Shown in pieces: positions 9,005 through 18,603 of a stretch of 64,000 bases of DNA. The notes below the pieces were generated by a model that saw only the letters and a list, made by a program, of their open reading frames with translations, searched no databases and was not told the origin of the DNA. Source of the stretch: G036327475 sp036327475. GTDB taxonomy: Bacteria > Pseudomonadota > Gammaproteobacteria > Enterobacterales > Enterobacteriaceae. Made by a program: the position numbers and the translations under genes. How positions within the stretch are numbered: position 1 is the stretch's first letter; every line of letters starts with the position of its first letter. The stretch is taken from positions 1,116,001-1,180,000 of the forward strand of contig NZ_CP132913.1 of assembly GCF_036327475.1 (NCBI RefSeq). Reading direction: 5' to 3'.

Positions 9005-10213
9005 ATGACGGAACACACTACTCCAACGATCCCGCAGGGTAAGGCAGATAGCCTGCATGCTTCAACTCCTCTTTCAGGCGACGCCGGGCCACGGCTCGCC
9101 GCACCCTCACGGGCCGCAGTGGGGAAGATTTCGCCCGCCAGTAACGGCAAATCTGGCAAAATGACCGGCGGCCAGCGGCCGGCGGCGCTGATACTGGCGA
9201 CGTTGGCCCTGGCCATAGCCGTTTTACTGGTGATTGGCGTCTATATCTCTGCGCGCCAGCAGACGCATCAACGGGAGGCCGCGCTCGCGCAACTGCAGGC
9301 GAGTATCGATGAACTCAATCAGGCGCAGCAAACGCAACGCCAGCAATACCAGAAGTCACTGGCCACCCAGCGGCAAGCGCTCGACGCTGCGCGGGCTCAG
9401 CAGACGGCCCAGGGGCGCGAGCTGGAGGATTTGCAGAACAAACTGACGGCTATCACAGGGACTAACGCCAATACCTGGTTGCTGTCGCAGGCGGATTTCC
9501 TGGTGAAAATGGCCGGACGCAAATTGTGGAGCGACCGGGATGTCGTCACCGCCGGCGCACTGCTGAAAAGCGCTGACGCCAGCCTGGCGCAAATGAAAGA
9601 TCCCAGCCTGACCGAGGCACGGCGAGCGATCACCGAAGATATTAGCACGCTGGCCGGCGTCAGCCAGATAGATTTCGATGGCATTATCTTGAAACTCAAC
9701 CGATTGACCAACCAGGTGGATAATCTGCGACTGGCGAATAACGACAGCGACGAATCTCCCATGGATAGCGACAGCGGCGAATTATCGTGGTCAATCCAAG
9801 AGTGGCGGCAGAACCTCAGAAAAAGCTGGCATAATTTCATGAACGATTTCATTACCGTGCGGCGCCGGCATACTAGTGCCGAGCCGTTGCTGGCACTGAA
9901 TCAGGATATTTACCTGAGGGAAAATGTTCGTGCCCGGCTGCTGGTCGCCGCCCAGGCGGTATCACGCCATCAGAATGAGATCTATCAGCAGTCGCTGGAT
10001 TCCGTGTCCGGCTGGGTGCGCGCCCATTTTGATGCCAATGATGCCAATACCCGTACTTTCCTGAGCCAGCTTGACGCCTTATGTCAGAAGGATATCACTA
10101 TGAACCTGCCGGATAGTCTTCAAAGCCAGCCGCTGCTGGATAAACTGATGCAGACCCGAGTACGCAATCTGCTGGCCCAGCCGGCGGCGCCGCACAGGGA
10201 GAATAAGCGATGA
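9005..10213 (+). CDS. hemX: Membrane protein HemX
   Basis: Intact 402-residue inner-membrane protein (E. coli HemX 393). It has a Gly/Pro/Ser-rich cytoplasmic N-terminus of about 55 residues, one membrane segment (ALILATLALAIAVLLVIGVY, about residues 61-80), then a long Gln-rich coiled coil (QQTHQREAALAQLQASIDEL and on to about residue 150) and a periplasmic domain with WSIQEWRQNLRKSWHNF. E. coli HemX was once called a uroporphyrin-III methyltransferase, but it lacks that fold and its role is unclear. It lies 23 bases after the hemD remnant and overlaps hemY by four bases. Staying open after hemC and hemD have collapsed argues against a strict heme-pathway role. Confidence 0.9.
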   Translation: MTEHTTPTIPQGKADSLHASTPLSGDAGPRLAAPSRAAVGKISPASNGKSGKMTGGQRPAALILATLALAIAVLLVIGVYISARQQTHQREAALAQLQASIDELNQAQQTQRQQYQKSLATQRQALDAARAQQTAQGRELEDLQNKLTAITGTNANTWLLSQADFLVKMAGRKLWSDRDVVTAGALLKSADASLAQMKDPSLTEARRAITEDISTLAGVSQIDFDGIILKLNRLTNQVDNLRLANNDSDESPMDSDSGELSWSIQEWRQNLRKSWHNFMNDFITVRRRHTSAEPLLALNQDIYLRENVRARLLVAAQAVSRHQNEIYQQSLDSVSGWVRAHFDANDANTRTFLSQLDALCQKDITMNLPDSLQSQPLLDKLMQTRVRNLLAQPAAPHRENKR

Positions 10214-11502
10214 TCATGGTCTTGTTGCTGTTCATCCTGCTGTTCGCGGGCATTGTGCTCGGCCCGCTGATCGCCGGCCATCAGGGATATGTGCTGATCC
10301 AGACCGATAATTACAATATTGAAACCAGCGTCACCGGTCTGGTGATCATTTTAACTCTGACGTTTATCGCGTTGTTTATCATCGAATGGGTAATCCTCAG
10401 GCTGTTTCTGGCCTGGACGCATACCCGGCGCTGGTTTCACGGCCGTAAAAATCATCGCGCCCGCAAGCACACCAGCGCGGCGTTGATGAAGCTGGCCGAA
10501 GGGGATTACCGTCAGGCGGAAAAACTCCTGGTGCGCAACGCCGATCACGCCGACCAGCCAGTGGTCAACTATCTGCTGGCGGCGGAGGCCGCGCAGCAGC
10601 GCGGGGACGATTTACGCACTAATCAATACCTGGCGCGCGCGGCGAAAGTGGCGGACAACGATCAGTTACCGGTAAACATTACCCGAGTGCGTATCCAACT
10701 CGCGCGCCATGAGGATCATGCCGCCCGCTACGGTGTCGACAGTCTACTGGAAACCGCGCCGCGCCATCCCGAAGTGCTGCACCTGGCGGAACAGGCCTTC
10801 ATCCGCACGCACGCCTGGCAATCGCTGCTGGATATTCTACCGGCAATGCGCAAAGTTCAGATATACGACAAGGCGACAATAAAGCGCCTGCAGTATCAGG
10901 CTGTTAACGGGCTGATGAACCAAATCATGGAAAATCAAGGCAGCGAAGGGTTGAACCGCTGGTGGCGCGATCAGGGTCGGAAAGTACGCAACGATGCCTC
11001 ACTACAGGTGGTGTTGGCCGAACACCTCATCGAATGCAACGATCACGACACCGCGCAACGTCTCATTGTTAAGGTGCTTAAACATCGCATCGACGGTGAA
11101 CTGCTGCGGTTGCTGCCGCGCCTGAAGAGCAGCAACCCCGAACAAGTGGAAAAAGCGCTGCGGCTGCAAATCCGCCAGCAGGGAGACACGCCGCTCTTAA
11201 GCAGTACGCTGGGGCAGTTGTTGATGAAACGTGGTGAATGGCAGGCCGCGGCCGACACCTTTCGCGCCGCGCTTAAGCAGCGCCCGGACGCCCACGATTA
11301 CGCCTGGCTGGCGGATGTGCTCGATCAGCTGCATAAGCCGGAGGAGTCGGCGCAGATGCGCCGCAAGGGGTTAATGCTGACGCTGGGCACGCTACCAAGC
11401 AAAACACCAGCCCCGTCCAGCGCGTCCCTGGTTCCCCAAGCGCCGGCGAACGACATCCGGGCAGAGCAGGTTAAAACGCCTCCTGCCGATCCTATCCCTT
11501 GA
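10210..11502 (+). CDS. hemY: TPR-type membrane protein HemY
   Basis: Intact 430-residue protein (E. coli HemY 398; the extra residues form a Pro/Ala-rich C-terminal tail). Two N-terminal membrane segments (about residues 2-20 and 40-62) flank the conserved GHQGYVLIQTDNYNIETS. The rest is a helical TPR-like array with repeats such as LAEGDYRQAEKLLVRNADHA and GEWQAAADTFRAALKQRPDA. HemY and HemX are linked by operon position to porphyrin synthesis, but no enzymatic activity is established for this type of HemY. The start overlaps the hemX stop (ATGA), indicating coupled translation. Confidence 0.9.
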   Translation: MIMVLLLFILLFAGIVLGPLIAGHQGYVLIQTDNYNIETSVTGLVIILTLTFIALFIIEWVILRLFLAWTHTRRWFHGRKNHRARKHTSAALMKLAEGDYRQAEKLLVRNADHADQPVVNYLLAAEAAQQRGDDLRTNQYLARAAKVADNDQLPVNITRVRIQLARHEDHAARYGVDSLLETAPRHPEVLHLAEQAFIRTHAWQSLLDILPAMRKVQIYDKATIKRLQYQAVNGLMNQIMENQGSEGLNRWWRDQGRKVRNDASLQVVLAEHLIECNDHDTAQRLIVKVLKHRIDGELLRLLPRLKSSNPEQVEKALRLQIRQQGDTPLLSSTLGQLLMKRGEWQAAADTFRAALKQRPDAHDYAWLADVLDQLHKPEESAQMRRKGLMLTLGTLPSKTPAPSSASLVPQAPANDIRAEQVKTPPADPIP

Positions 11503-11661
11503 GGCCGGCTTGAAGCGCGATGTCGTTCAGGCTATGGCGCCTATCTTCCTGAGCAAAGCAAAACGCCACATTGACTCTTTCTGCCCTGCCACCGAAGTGG
11601 TTGCTTTGTCTAGACCCTGGTGCGCGGCCGTTCGTCAGTCATGTACCGTGAGTTGCCGTTG

Positions 11662-12447
11662 CTAGTCGAGCTCCTCAACGCTCAACCACAGCCGCTGGCC
11701 GGCCCGAAAATCGGCTACGGTTTTTACCCCACCCGGGGCGTACCGGTATCGATAATACTCCGGCATCAGACGCATGAACCAGCCCAAGGTGGCTGATGAT
11801 CTCTGTGACGAAGAAAACATCATCGTCGTGGATCCAGCTTGGTAGCGATTACCGTCTACCAAGCTAGGGCTGTAACGCCTGTGGATCAGCGATTTCATCG
11901 GCGGTCACAAGCCAGGAACCGATGCGACCGAAACTGTCATGGCCCTTGCCTTATACCCGGGTGCCTTGCTCCAACTGCTAAGCTCCGCTCGGACACATCA
12001 TTCACTACGCAGTAGCTAGCCACGTGTTGTAGGGCGTCTTATTCGGGGATATCTCGGCCGACTTGACCGATCACCATGCCAAGGCTCCATCTCCTAATCG
12101 GTTTTCAGCAAGCCGCGCGGGTATGCAGCACATAAAAAGGACTGCTAATAGCGATGGTCCATTTATTGAATACGATAGACTCGGTAGGGATTACCGTGCC
12201 GGTTTCAGCCGTATGATTATCATAACTTACCCGATACAGGCGAATTTACCGACCTGGCAACGCAAGGGCAATGCACGGATCGCCCGCCACCTTTGGCGGA
12301 GTAGCGAGATTCAGGGCGAACAGGCGGTCAAGTGCAAATAGTATCTCGCCGGTGATATTCTCTGTCTCTCCGGCGAGAGAGTGCAATTTCGCTATCCAGG
12401 AGTGCCTGACGCTCTTCGCCCGGCGGACCGTAACGTAATAGCTTCAT
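11662..12447 (-). pseudogene. Fumarylacetoacetate-hydrolase-family enzyme, pseudogene
   Basis: Remnant of an FAH-superfamily hydrolase or lyase of the kind that acts on 2-oxo acids in sugar-acid or aromatic breakdown. The start at 12447 reads MKLLRYGPPGEERQALLDS. Then, in shifting frames, come ITGEI, GLVTADEIADPQAL, VDGNRYQAGSTTMMF, a segment resembling EIISHLGWFMRLMPG, and the C-terminal DFRAGQRLWLSVEELD. These are the conserved blocks of this family in the right order. There are many frameshifts and about 70 bases are missing relative to a 285-residue relative. It probably belonged to one minus-strand operon with the two remnants at 12700-14855. Confidence 0.7.
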
Positions 12448-12699
12448 TCCTGTCGGCGAATGGAATAAAAGCGCTGAGGACCCGCGTCAGACGGCGGCCT
12501 ATCCTTTTAGTGCATAGTGCAGCTTGACGAAAATTGCCCGAAAATGACTGGCAGTGCATTCTACCAACTGATATTTATAGCAAAATACCCAACGGCATAA
12601 GGAATTTGCTTACTCCGTATCCGAAACAGGATGTTTCAGGCGCTATTGGCTTTTATCTGTACACGCAGAGCCAAGCCGACCCGCAGGGTAGCTTTACCA

Positions 12700-13420
12700 G
12701 GCCAGCAGCGGAAAACGCTATCGTTTTTCCACGATCGACTGTCCTGCCGGCCAGCGTGTGAGAATATAAGCAATCATTTGCCTCAGCGCCTCGTCGCTTA
12801 ATTCATGCAGGATTGAGCGCCAGGTGCGACCGCGCAAATTCGCTACCAACGCGGTGCTATCGGCGTATTCGCGCCGTGTCTCCCACGTGGTAGCATCGGA
12901 CGCAGCTAAATCCAGCTGTCGTTATCGCCGCTTCAATTGCCACGTGCGGCGAGCGACGACGCCTTTCAATAGCGGCCAACGACGGGAACAGATCAAAAAA
13001 ACTAGCTGCGCATATGCTTGAGCATTCCCATCACAAGACATCTTCCGGCGTCCGATCCTGAATCAGCAGAAGTCCCCCGTGGCGCGCGGATACACCATGC
13101 CTTATGCAGAACGGCTGAGGCGAGTCGAAACGGTCAATGAGGGCACGGGCGAAAACGGTATCCTGACTGGCGTCCGCTAGAACCGGTCGTGTCGCCCTGC
13201 ACAAACACCACATTGGTCAATTACTGAACGGTTTCCTGCGCACCTTGCAGCATCTGCACAGAAAAACCGATGCCGATGACCTAATCAGGCGCCTAACCCA
13301 GACTAAGCAACGCTATAAATGCCGCCGCCGCAGTCGATATCGGCAATCGCTTTGCCAGTAGGATCCACCCACTGCTCAATAAATCTCCCCAGCCGGCATG
13401 GGCTACGCGGCAGGTATAAG
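12700..13420 (-). pseudogene. Class I SAM-dependent methyltransferase, pseudogene
   Basis: Broken methyltransferase. Pieces read in order on the minus strand: FIEQWVDPTGKAIADIDCGG (motif I, SAM-binding glycine loop, slightly altered), VIGIGFSVQMLQGAQ (motif II region), VVFVQGD, a stretch with VFARALIDRFDSPQPF, GGLLLIQDRTPEDVL, FFDLFPSLAAIERRR, and a C-terminal helix TWRSILHELSDEALRQMIAY. Stops and frame changes separate nearly all of them. Substrate unknown. The assignment rests on the order of motifs and is moderately sure. Confidence 0.6.
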
Positions 13421-13660
13421 AATATTAATTAGAGCCAGTATGTTGCTCGGTTATACCCGCAAGCGCAAAACAGCGCTGAAAGGATTATCTTGGCCGGGCC
13501 CGCGCAGCGAAAGCGTAACCAGACGTCGCCTATCTGCGCGGTGCCTCCGGTGCTGCATCAAAGCCCAGCGACGCCTGTACTGTGCCGCATCAGGGGCATT
13601 GCGCCACACGATCGGCAAACGGCGCACGCCAGCGCAAGGGGTCAAATATCGTCTATGATG

Positions 13661-14855
13661 CTAGTTATGGATAAAGCTATTCAATGCCTCTCGATAGCGA
13701 TCCTGCATTTGCGGATCATGTTCGGTTATAGGCGCTCAAGCAATACCACAAAGTCAATTTATGAGTGACGGAACGACCGGTCAATTGTATTTCTTTGATG
13801 ATCGTCGTCAGAAGACTATCCGCCCCGCCGCCCCGGCGACCGGAAGCGTCGCATGAAGAGGTGATCGGCTGTTCCGTTTCAACGTTTACGCTGCTCATGA
13901 AGTCTCTCTTAAGTCACCTACCGCTAGTCTTGCCGCGGCGGATATGCGGTGGTGTTCAGGAAAGCGTGTGCCGCTGCCATGGGCTATCACACCGGCGGTG
14001 GCGAATTAGCTTTAAGCGTGGCAAGCGGCTTTCAACGCCGCCAGTAAAAAATACTTTTCCTGCAAGGATGGGCTCATCGCGCGGCTTCTTTTGGCGGCTG
14101 TCGCCCCACCCGTGTGGTTGACGGTGGCCATCACGCAATGCTGTGGCGATCTTAATAAAGACTGGCCTTACCGAGGGACCAAGCAGCGCCATTTTGTTGC
14201 GAATCACCTCGCAAGCCGCTAGAAACGGCCACCGCGATACCCTGCGGCAGACCAAAGACACGGGCGGCCTGCAGGCTAAGTTTGGGCGGCGCTGCCCAGC
14301 GGTAAGGTGGCGGACGAGATGCGTGCCAGAACATCCTCAAGCCACATCGTGCTTAATAGCGAAGCGCTGAATTGATTTCATGGGCGAAGTAATTCCATTT
14401 GCAGGTCAAAGTGCAGACGCTGGAAATCTCGGCATCGGTGGCTTTCCACACTAAAATCTACTAAATCCAGCAACTTGTCGCATTGGTGCGTGTTGATCTC
14501 TTCCTCCTCGCGTGTCGCCCGATGATCCATCCACATGACAATGTTACGCTGCAGATCACTGCTGGCAGACGCCGAGAGGGGCTCGCCTGCGCTGCCCAAC
14601 ATAACCAGGGGATAGGCGGTGCCAAAATCGTGCCTTTGACGCTTTATGGGCAGTATGCGATGTCGTCACTGCTTCTCGTATTGCTTCCACTACGACTGTC
14701 CAAATTTCATCTGACGATCGTTCTACGCAATGACCTTCATCATGAAACTGACTGATAGGACGGGTGGCGAAAGCCACCCGCTCACCGTGGGAGGAAAACA
14801 ACCTCGCCCTTACGCTGGCCGAGTCGGCGTCAACGCTCAGATAATATCCACGCAT
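13661..14855 (-). pseudogene. FGGY-family pentulose kinase, pseudogene
   Basis: Remnant of an FGGY carbohydrate kinase. The N-terminus at 14855 reads MRGYYLSVDADSASVRARLF, the ATP-binding D-G-T/S segment of the FGGY_N domain with the usual glycines changed, followed by EGHCVERSSDEIWTVVVEAI. In another frame VMWMDHRATREEEEIN is the hallmark of the ribulokinase-like pentulose kinases. Near the end come GGGADSLLTTII and TGRSV (FGGY_C), and a terminal PQMQDRYREALNSFIHN before a stop at 13661. About 400 bases are missing relative to a full gene. The D-ribulose-type substrate is inferred only from the family. Confidence 0.7.
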
Positions 14856-15520
14856 GGGAACAACCCTATTGCTATATTGAATTGGCATTATATTTGTACT
14901 TTGTCACTATCCTGCTGATTTGCAGATACGCTTGCGATAACTCGAATTAGTTGATAGAAAAACCGGTAGGTGCGATGCTCATCTGCGATAGCGTTGGAGA
15001 CCGGTGGTTAGCGACTGCTGGTTGGTGGTTAGTATTGGTTAGGCTAGGAAGGAATGCATTGTCTATTGTAGAATATAGCCGCGCAAGGAGACATCAAAAG
15101 CGAACCGAGCCACATCAATTTGTCTTGCTCTGGTGTTCAATCCATGTCATCACGCGTGATTACTTTCCTAGGGCATCATAGAGGGAAAGATTATCCAGAT
15201 AAACTGAATATAATGCGGTATTTCCGGGAAGGTGTTCGATAGGCACGCATTTGAGATCTTTTTACTCTGCTGCGTTCATCCTTGTTCATCCTTACTCTCT
15301 ACAATAGGCTCAGCAAAGATGCAGTGCCGTTATGAGGTGTATTTACTGGTTTGGCAGAAAGTATTCAATGCCTAAAAATATATTTTAAAATTCGAGGTTT
15401 CACCGTTCTCATCTAACACTTCACATCGCGCTGTTTTTTAATGACTCACTCAGATCAAGCACCCATCCCGGCAAACCTCAATGACCATTCAAGCTTAGTT
15501 AAAATATCGCCTCTTTCATT
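14856..15520. other. Decayed region, no gene recognised
   Basis: Between the FGGY kinase remnant and the AT-rich islet I see only short open frames without recognisable motifs. Composition becomes AT-rich from about 15.2 kb onward. Confidence 0.5.
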
Positions 15521-15870
15521 CATCATGATGACAGACCGATCATAGCTCTCATGTCTTTTATATATCTGCTCATTATCAACTTCTTCAATGTAATTTGTAA
15601 TTCGGTGTTCTTGGCTCTGTAGTTCGCTATTACTGATGATATTACCGCAATATCATTTAATGGCAACAAAGGATAGATAGGTAGACAAGGAATAGTTTCA
15701 GTGATATTTTCACTCACAAACAATACAGTCACAGTCGCGTTAAATTTCCTATGGGTTTTCATTTTATGTACAACAGGCAAGAAATAGCGTCTTGTTGGTG
15801 TGCTCTCTGCACATAAAGTCGCCTCCAAAACGTCTCTATCACAGCCAAAAGTTGTTTATCCATCCGTAAA
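15521..15870 (-). pseudogene. Unidentified gene remnant in AT-rich islet
   Basis: A 101-codon open frame (15523-15828, minus) and a second frame ending MMNERGDILTKLEWSL suggest a small decayed gene downstream of the DegT-type aminotransferase remnant and on the same strand. I could not assign a family. A sugar 2-epimerase or a regulator were considered and neither is supported well enough. Confidence 0.3.
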
Positions 15871-15929
15871 ATCCTCAGATACCAGGAATCGATTTTAATT
15901 TATGCGTATAGGCATTAGCGGCTGCATTG

Positions 15930-16475
15930 CGCAATTTAATATTTACCGGCAACAAATCGAACGAAACGATCACTAATCATCTGCAATATTCTCGATATAT
16001 TCTCAATTTTTGCGCTAACGCCGCGTCGAGTCCACCCTCATCAGTAACCAGCGTTTTCTCGAATATAAACTTGATATTACGTCCTTTAGATAGCTTTTCG
16101 AGTACCATGAAATCCGCAGGTACACTAAAGACATGAATCGCAAGTATCGCTTCAGTCTGGTTGATTATTTTGTGCGCAAAACGACGGCACCCCAAGACCT
16201 CTCCGTTATACCAAGCACTTGCAAGGTAAGCGTCATGCCAATAGTCATCGACTATATTGTAATGACATTCATTTGTACGTCTTTGCTATACTCTTTTGCC
16301 TTGTCTTCGTATGCCTGTAAATATTTCCCTCTGGGAAGTATTCCAGAGGATGAAATTTCCGCCATGTTCTCTTTTAAAACCGTAATAATATAAGGTTTCA
16401 AGGAGGGTATTCTTGCGAGTAGGCTTTCCTATCAAGAATAGCAGGTTTACCTTTCATGGCATCTCATGGCATCCG
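15930..16475 (-). pseudogene. DegT/DnrJ/EryC1-type sugar aminotransferase, pseudogene
   Basis: Truncated PLP-dependent aminotransferase of the DegT family, which aminates nucleotide-linked keto-sugars. Ordered blocks: KPAILDRKAYSQEYPPLKPY at the N-terminus; ISSSGILPRGKYLQAYEDKA, matching the family's 'S-G-x-L-T-x-G-x-Y-V-x-x-F-E' entry; MTIGMTLTLQVLGI, the cofactor-phosphate region; then AILAIHVFSVPADFMVLEKL and NIKFIFEKT, matching 'HVFGxPxD...L-I-F-D'; and DEGGLDAALAQKLRIYREY near the end. The stretch with the PLP-binding lysine and the C-terminal third are deleted. It lies directly downstream of an epimerase remnant. The DNA is much more AT-rich than its surroundings, a sign of transfer. 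Confidence 0.65.
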
Positions 16476-16509
16476 GGATTTTAATATTGTTGTATATGTT
16501 GAAGCTAGG

Positions 16510-17436
16510 GTTAGTAAATGGTTTTTCACCAGCATCTTGATCTCTTGTACGCCTTTCTTAATGTCATACTCAGCAACAAACCCTAACTTATCCTGATACT
16601 TGCAAAGACTACGCTATAACTTCGATTATCTGTAATGGATACGTCACTTTCACGATCATGCCGGGTACGCGGGAGCAGATCATTTTCCCTAACCAAGACA
16701 GGTTAACATTCCGTTTGTCATCACTAACATTGTAAATGTCTCTGCTGATTTTTTCATTTGACGCTACCAAGGCAATTGCTATTCCTCGAGCCACATCTCT
16801 GCAATGGATAAACGGCCGCTATTATTACCCGTCATGAATAATGCATTCCATTCTGTTACCCGCATTAGCGGTCATACCATTGACGGCTAAATCAAACCGC
16901 ATTCTCCTTGAAGTATCAAAGACGGTTGCGAATCTGTATATCGTGACGGCCATATCTCCTCTTTGTAAGCCTGGGCGATGACCTCACCCTGGATTTGTTT
17001 CTGAATAATAGTTTTATGAATTCAGCTTTGACTGCTCAATAAAAACATCCTCGCCATAACCGCACACGCTACAGTTCTAGGCAAAGAGAATGTGTTTGAT
17101 TTTTTCTTTTGCCGCGATGTCAAATGGATTTTAGGTCGCGATTACGTTGACTGCGTTACAAATTTCCTTGCTAAAAGAGCGCGCCGGATTGCCGACAATC
17201 TCGGCAAGATGAACATTTTATCAATATTGATGACTGCTTTTCGGAGATACGCAAATGTCCCCTTGTTGCATCTCGAAATAGTTTAGCCCATACAATGGGC
17301 GTAACCCGGACATCCCGAAGATCCCATTATCAACAATGCGAACACCATGTCCATGAGAAAGAAGGAGTTCGACGAAATATAGCCCGCCAAGCTTACCTGT
17401 GTTGGTAGCAATATTCGCTTTCTCTACGACTAACAT
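16510..17436 (-). pseudogene. NAD-dependent sugar epimerase/dehydratase, pseudogene
   Basis: Remnant of an extended short-chain dehydrogenase acting on nucleotide sugars. Near the start are LGGLYFVELLLSHGHGVRIV, the first Rossmann unit (its G-x-x-G-x-x-G loop degraded), and PLYGLNYFEMQQGDI. Near the end ARGIAIALVASNEKISRDIY and NVNLSWLGKMIC match the 'RDVARA...IYNVG...S...ELA' region, and KLGFVAEYDIKKGVQEIKM is the typical C-terminal block. Frameshifts and a loss in the middle, including the Tyr-x-x-x-Lys site, disable it. It forms a pair with the following DegT-type aminotransferase remnant. Confidence 0.65.
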
Positions 17437-18036
17437 CAGTGCTATTATTATTAATAAATGATATAAATTTTGTATAAATAAGTAACCATATGTGTTCAAC
17501 TAAGAAAATAATAAACCTGATATTGTTTTATGCTGTTATAGTAGGTCATATTTACGTTGATATGTGATGCGCTTCTTATTTTAACTAAGCAATAACCTTA
17601 TATTGTACCTTTTATAAGAACACGTAAATTGATGGCTTTGTTTATTAAGGCTTATTATGATTCCATTACAACATAAAACTCTGCACTTTTTATAAGATTC
17701 GCTTTTGCTTACTTAAGACAATTATATAAATGGGTCATTTAGGCGGATTTATCCCATCATCCCCACAAAGAAACTGTAATACATCGCTGTTGTAAAAGGC
17801 GATGTCGTGTCTAACGCACGGCCCTTTTAGGAACGTTTAAACCTGTCTTCACCGCAGCGCTGGCGGCATGAAAGCCTTAGCGGCCACGCCCCCGATCGCG
17901 GTTCCACAGGAGTCAACACCAAAACCAGGCTGAGCAACGTGAGCATGAGACGTGGGGAAAAACAGAAAATCATCATGACTTACTGTTGTCTTTTATAACC
18001 TTGTCTAAATATCGCGCAACAAGATCTCTGAGAATA
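17437..18036. other. AT-rich spacer before the tRNA cluster
   Basis: AT-rich to about 17.76 kb with no coding signal. From about 17.83 to 17.98 kb the minus strand shows a short signal-peptide-like frame (MMIFCFSPRLMLTLLSLVLV) that I cannot assign. In E. coli aslA and aslB lie in this position; no recognisable piece of them is seen. Confidence 0.5.
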
Positions 18037-18113
18037 TGGTCGGCGAGAGAGGATTCGAACCTCCGACCCACTGGTCCCAAACCAGTTGCGCTACCAAGCT
18101 GCGCTACTCGCCG
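18037..18113 (-). tRNA. proM: tRNA-Pro (anticodon TGG)
   Basis: A 77-base tRNA with acceptor CGGCGAG/CTCGCCG, GGTTCGAATCC T-loop region, anticodon stem CTGGTTTGGGACCAG and encoded CCA. It is nearly identical to E. coli proM and is the last gene of the argX-hisR-leuT-proM cluster. Confidence 0.97.
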
Positions 18114-18187
18114 AGGTAATAGCGTAGGCCTTTGGAACACACTCAAGCGGATGCTAACGGACAGATCATACTAACAATTCGAGGATG

Positions 18188-18274
18188 TGGTGCGAAGAGA
18201 GGGACTTGAACCCTCACGTCCGTTAAGACACTAACACCTGAAGCTAGCGCGTCTACCAATTCCGCCACCTTCGC
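18188..18274 (-). tRNA. leuT: tRNA-Leu (anticodon CAG)
   Basis: An 87-base class II tRNA with a long variable arm, 5' GCGAAGG, anticodon CAG within GCTTCAGGTG, and encoded CCA. Same cluster position as E. coli leuT. Confidence 0.97.
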
Positions 18275-18288
18275 ATGCCCACTAATAA

Positions 18289-18364
18289 TGGGGTGACTGA
18301 TGGGACTCGAACCCACGACAACTGGAATCACAATCCAGGGCTCTACCAACTGAGCTACAATCAC
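18289..18364 (-). tRNA. hisR: tRNA-His (anticodon GTG)
   Basis: A 76-base tRNA with anticodon GTG in CTGGATTGTGATTCCAG and encoded CCA. The acceptor starts GTGATTG; E. coli has GTGGCTA, so several pairs have drifted but the helix remains complementary. Confidence 0.95.
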
Positions 18365-18421
18365 CATTACTGATTACTATCACGCGGCACAAGACTTACA
18401 CTTCTCTGCGCACAAACGTGT

Positions 18422-18498
<77 letters not shown>

Positions 18499-18603
18499 GT
18501 AGCGCAGTTACGCGTTGGGATAGTACGGCTTCACGCGCCGGCCGTCTAGTGGTTTTCAAAGAAATGGTGCGGTTGTGCGTCGCCGCCCTGGTCTTTCCGC
18601 TCG
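18499..18603. other. argX-wecG junction, yifK absent
   Basis: E. coli carries the amino-acid permease gene yifK between argX and wecG. Only about 105 bases remain and no YifK fragment is seen, so the gene is deleted. Confidence 0.6.

Noticed and set aside
15200..17500. Legionaminic or neuraminic acid cluster (legB-legC-neuC)
   Set aside because: The epimerase and DegT family calls hold, but the third remnant cannot be assigned to NeuC and no synthase or CMP-transferase is seen.
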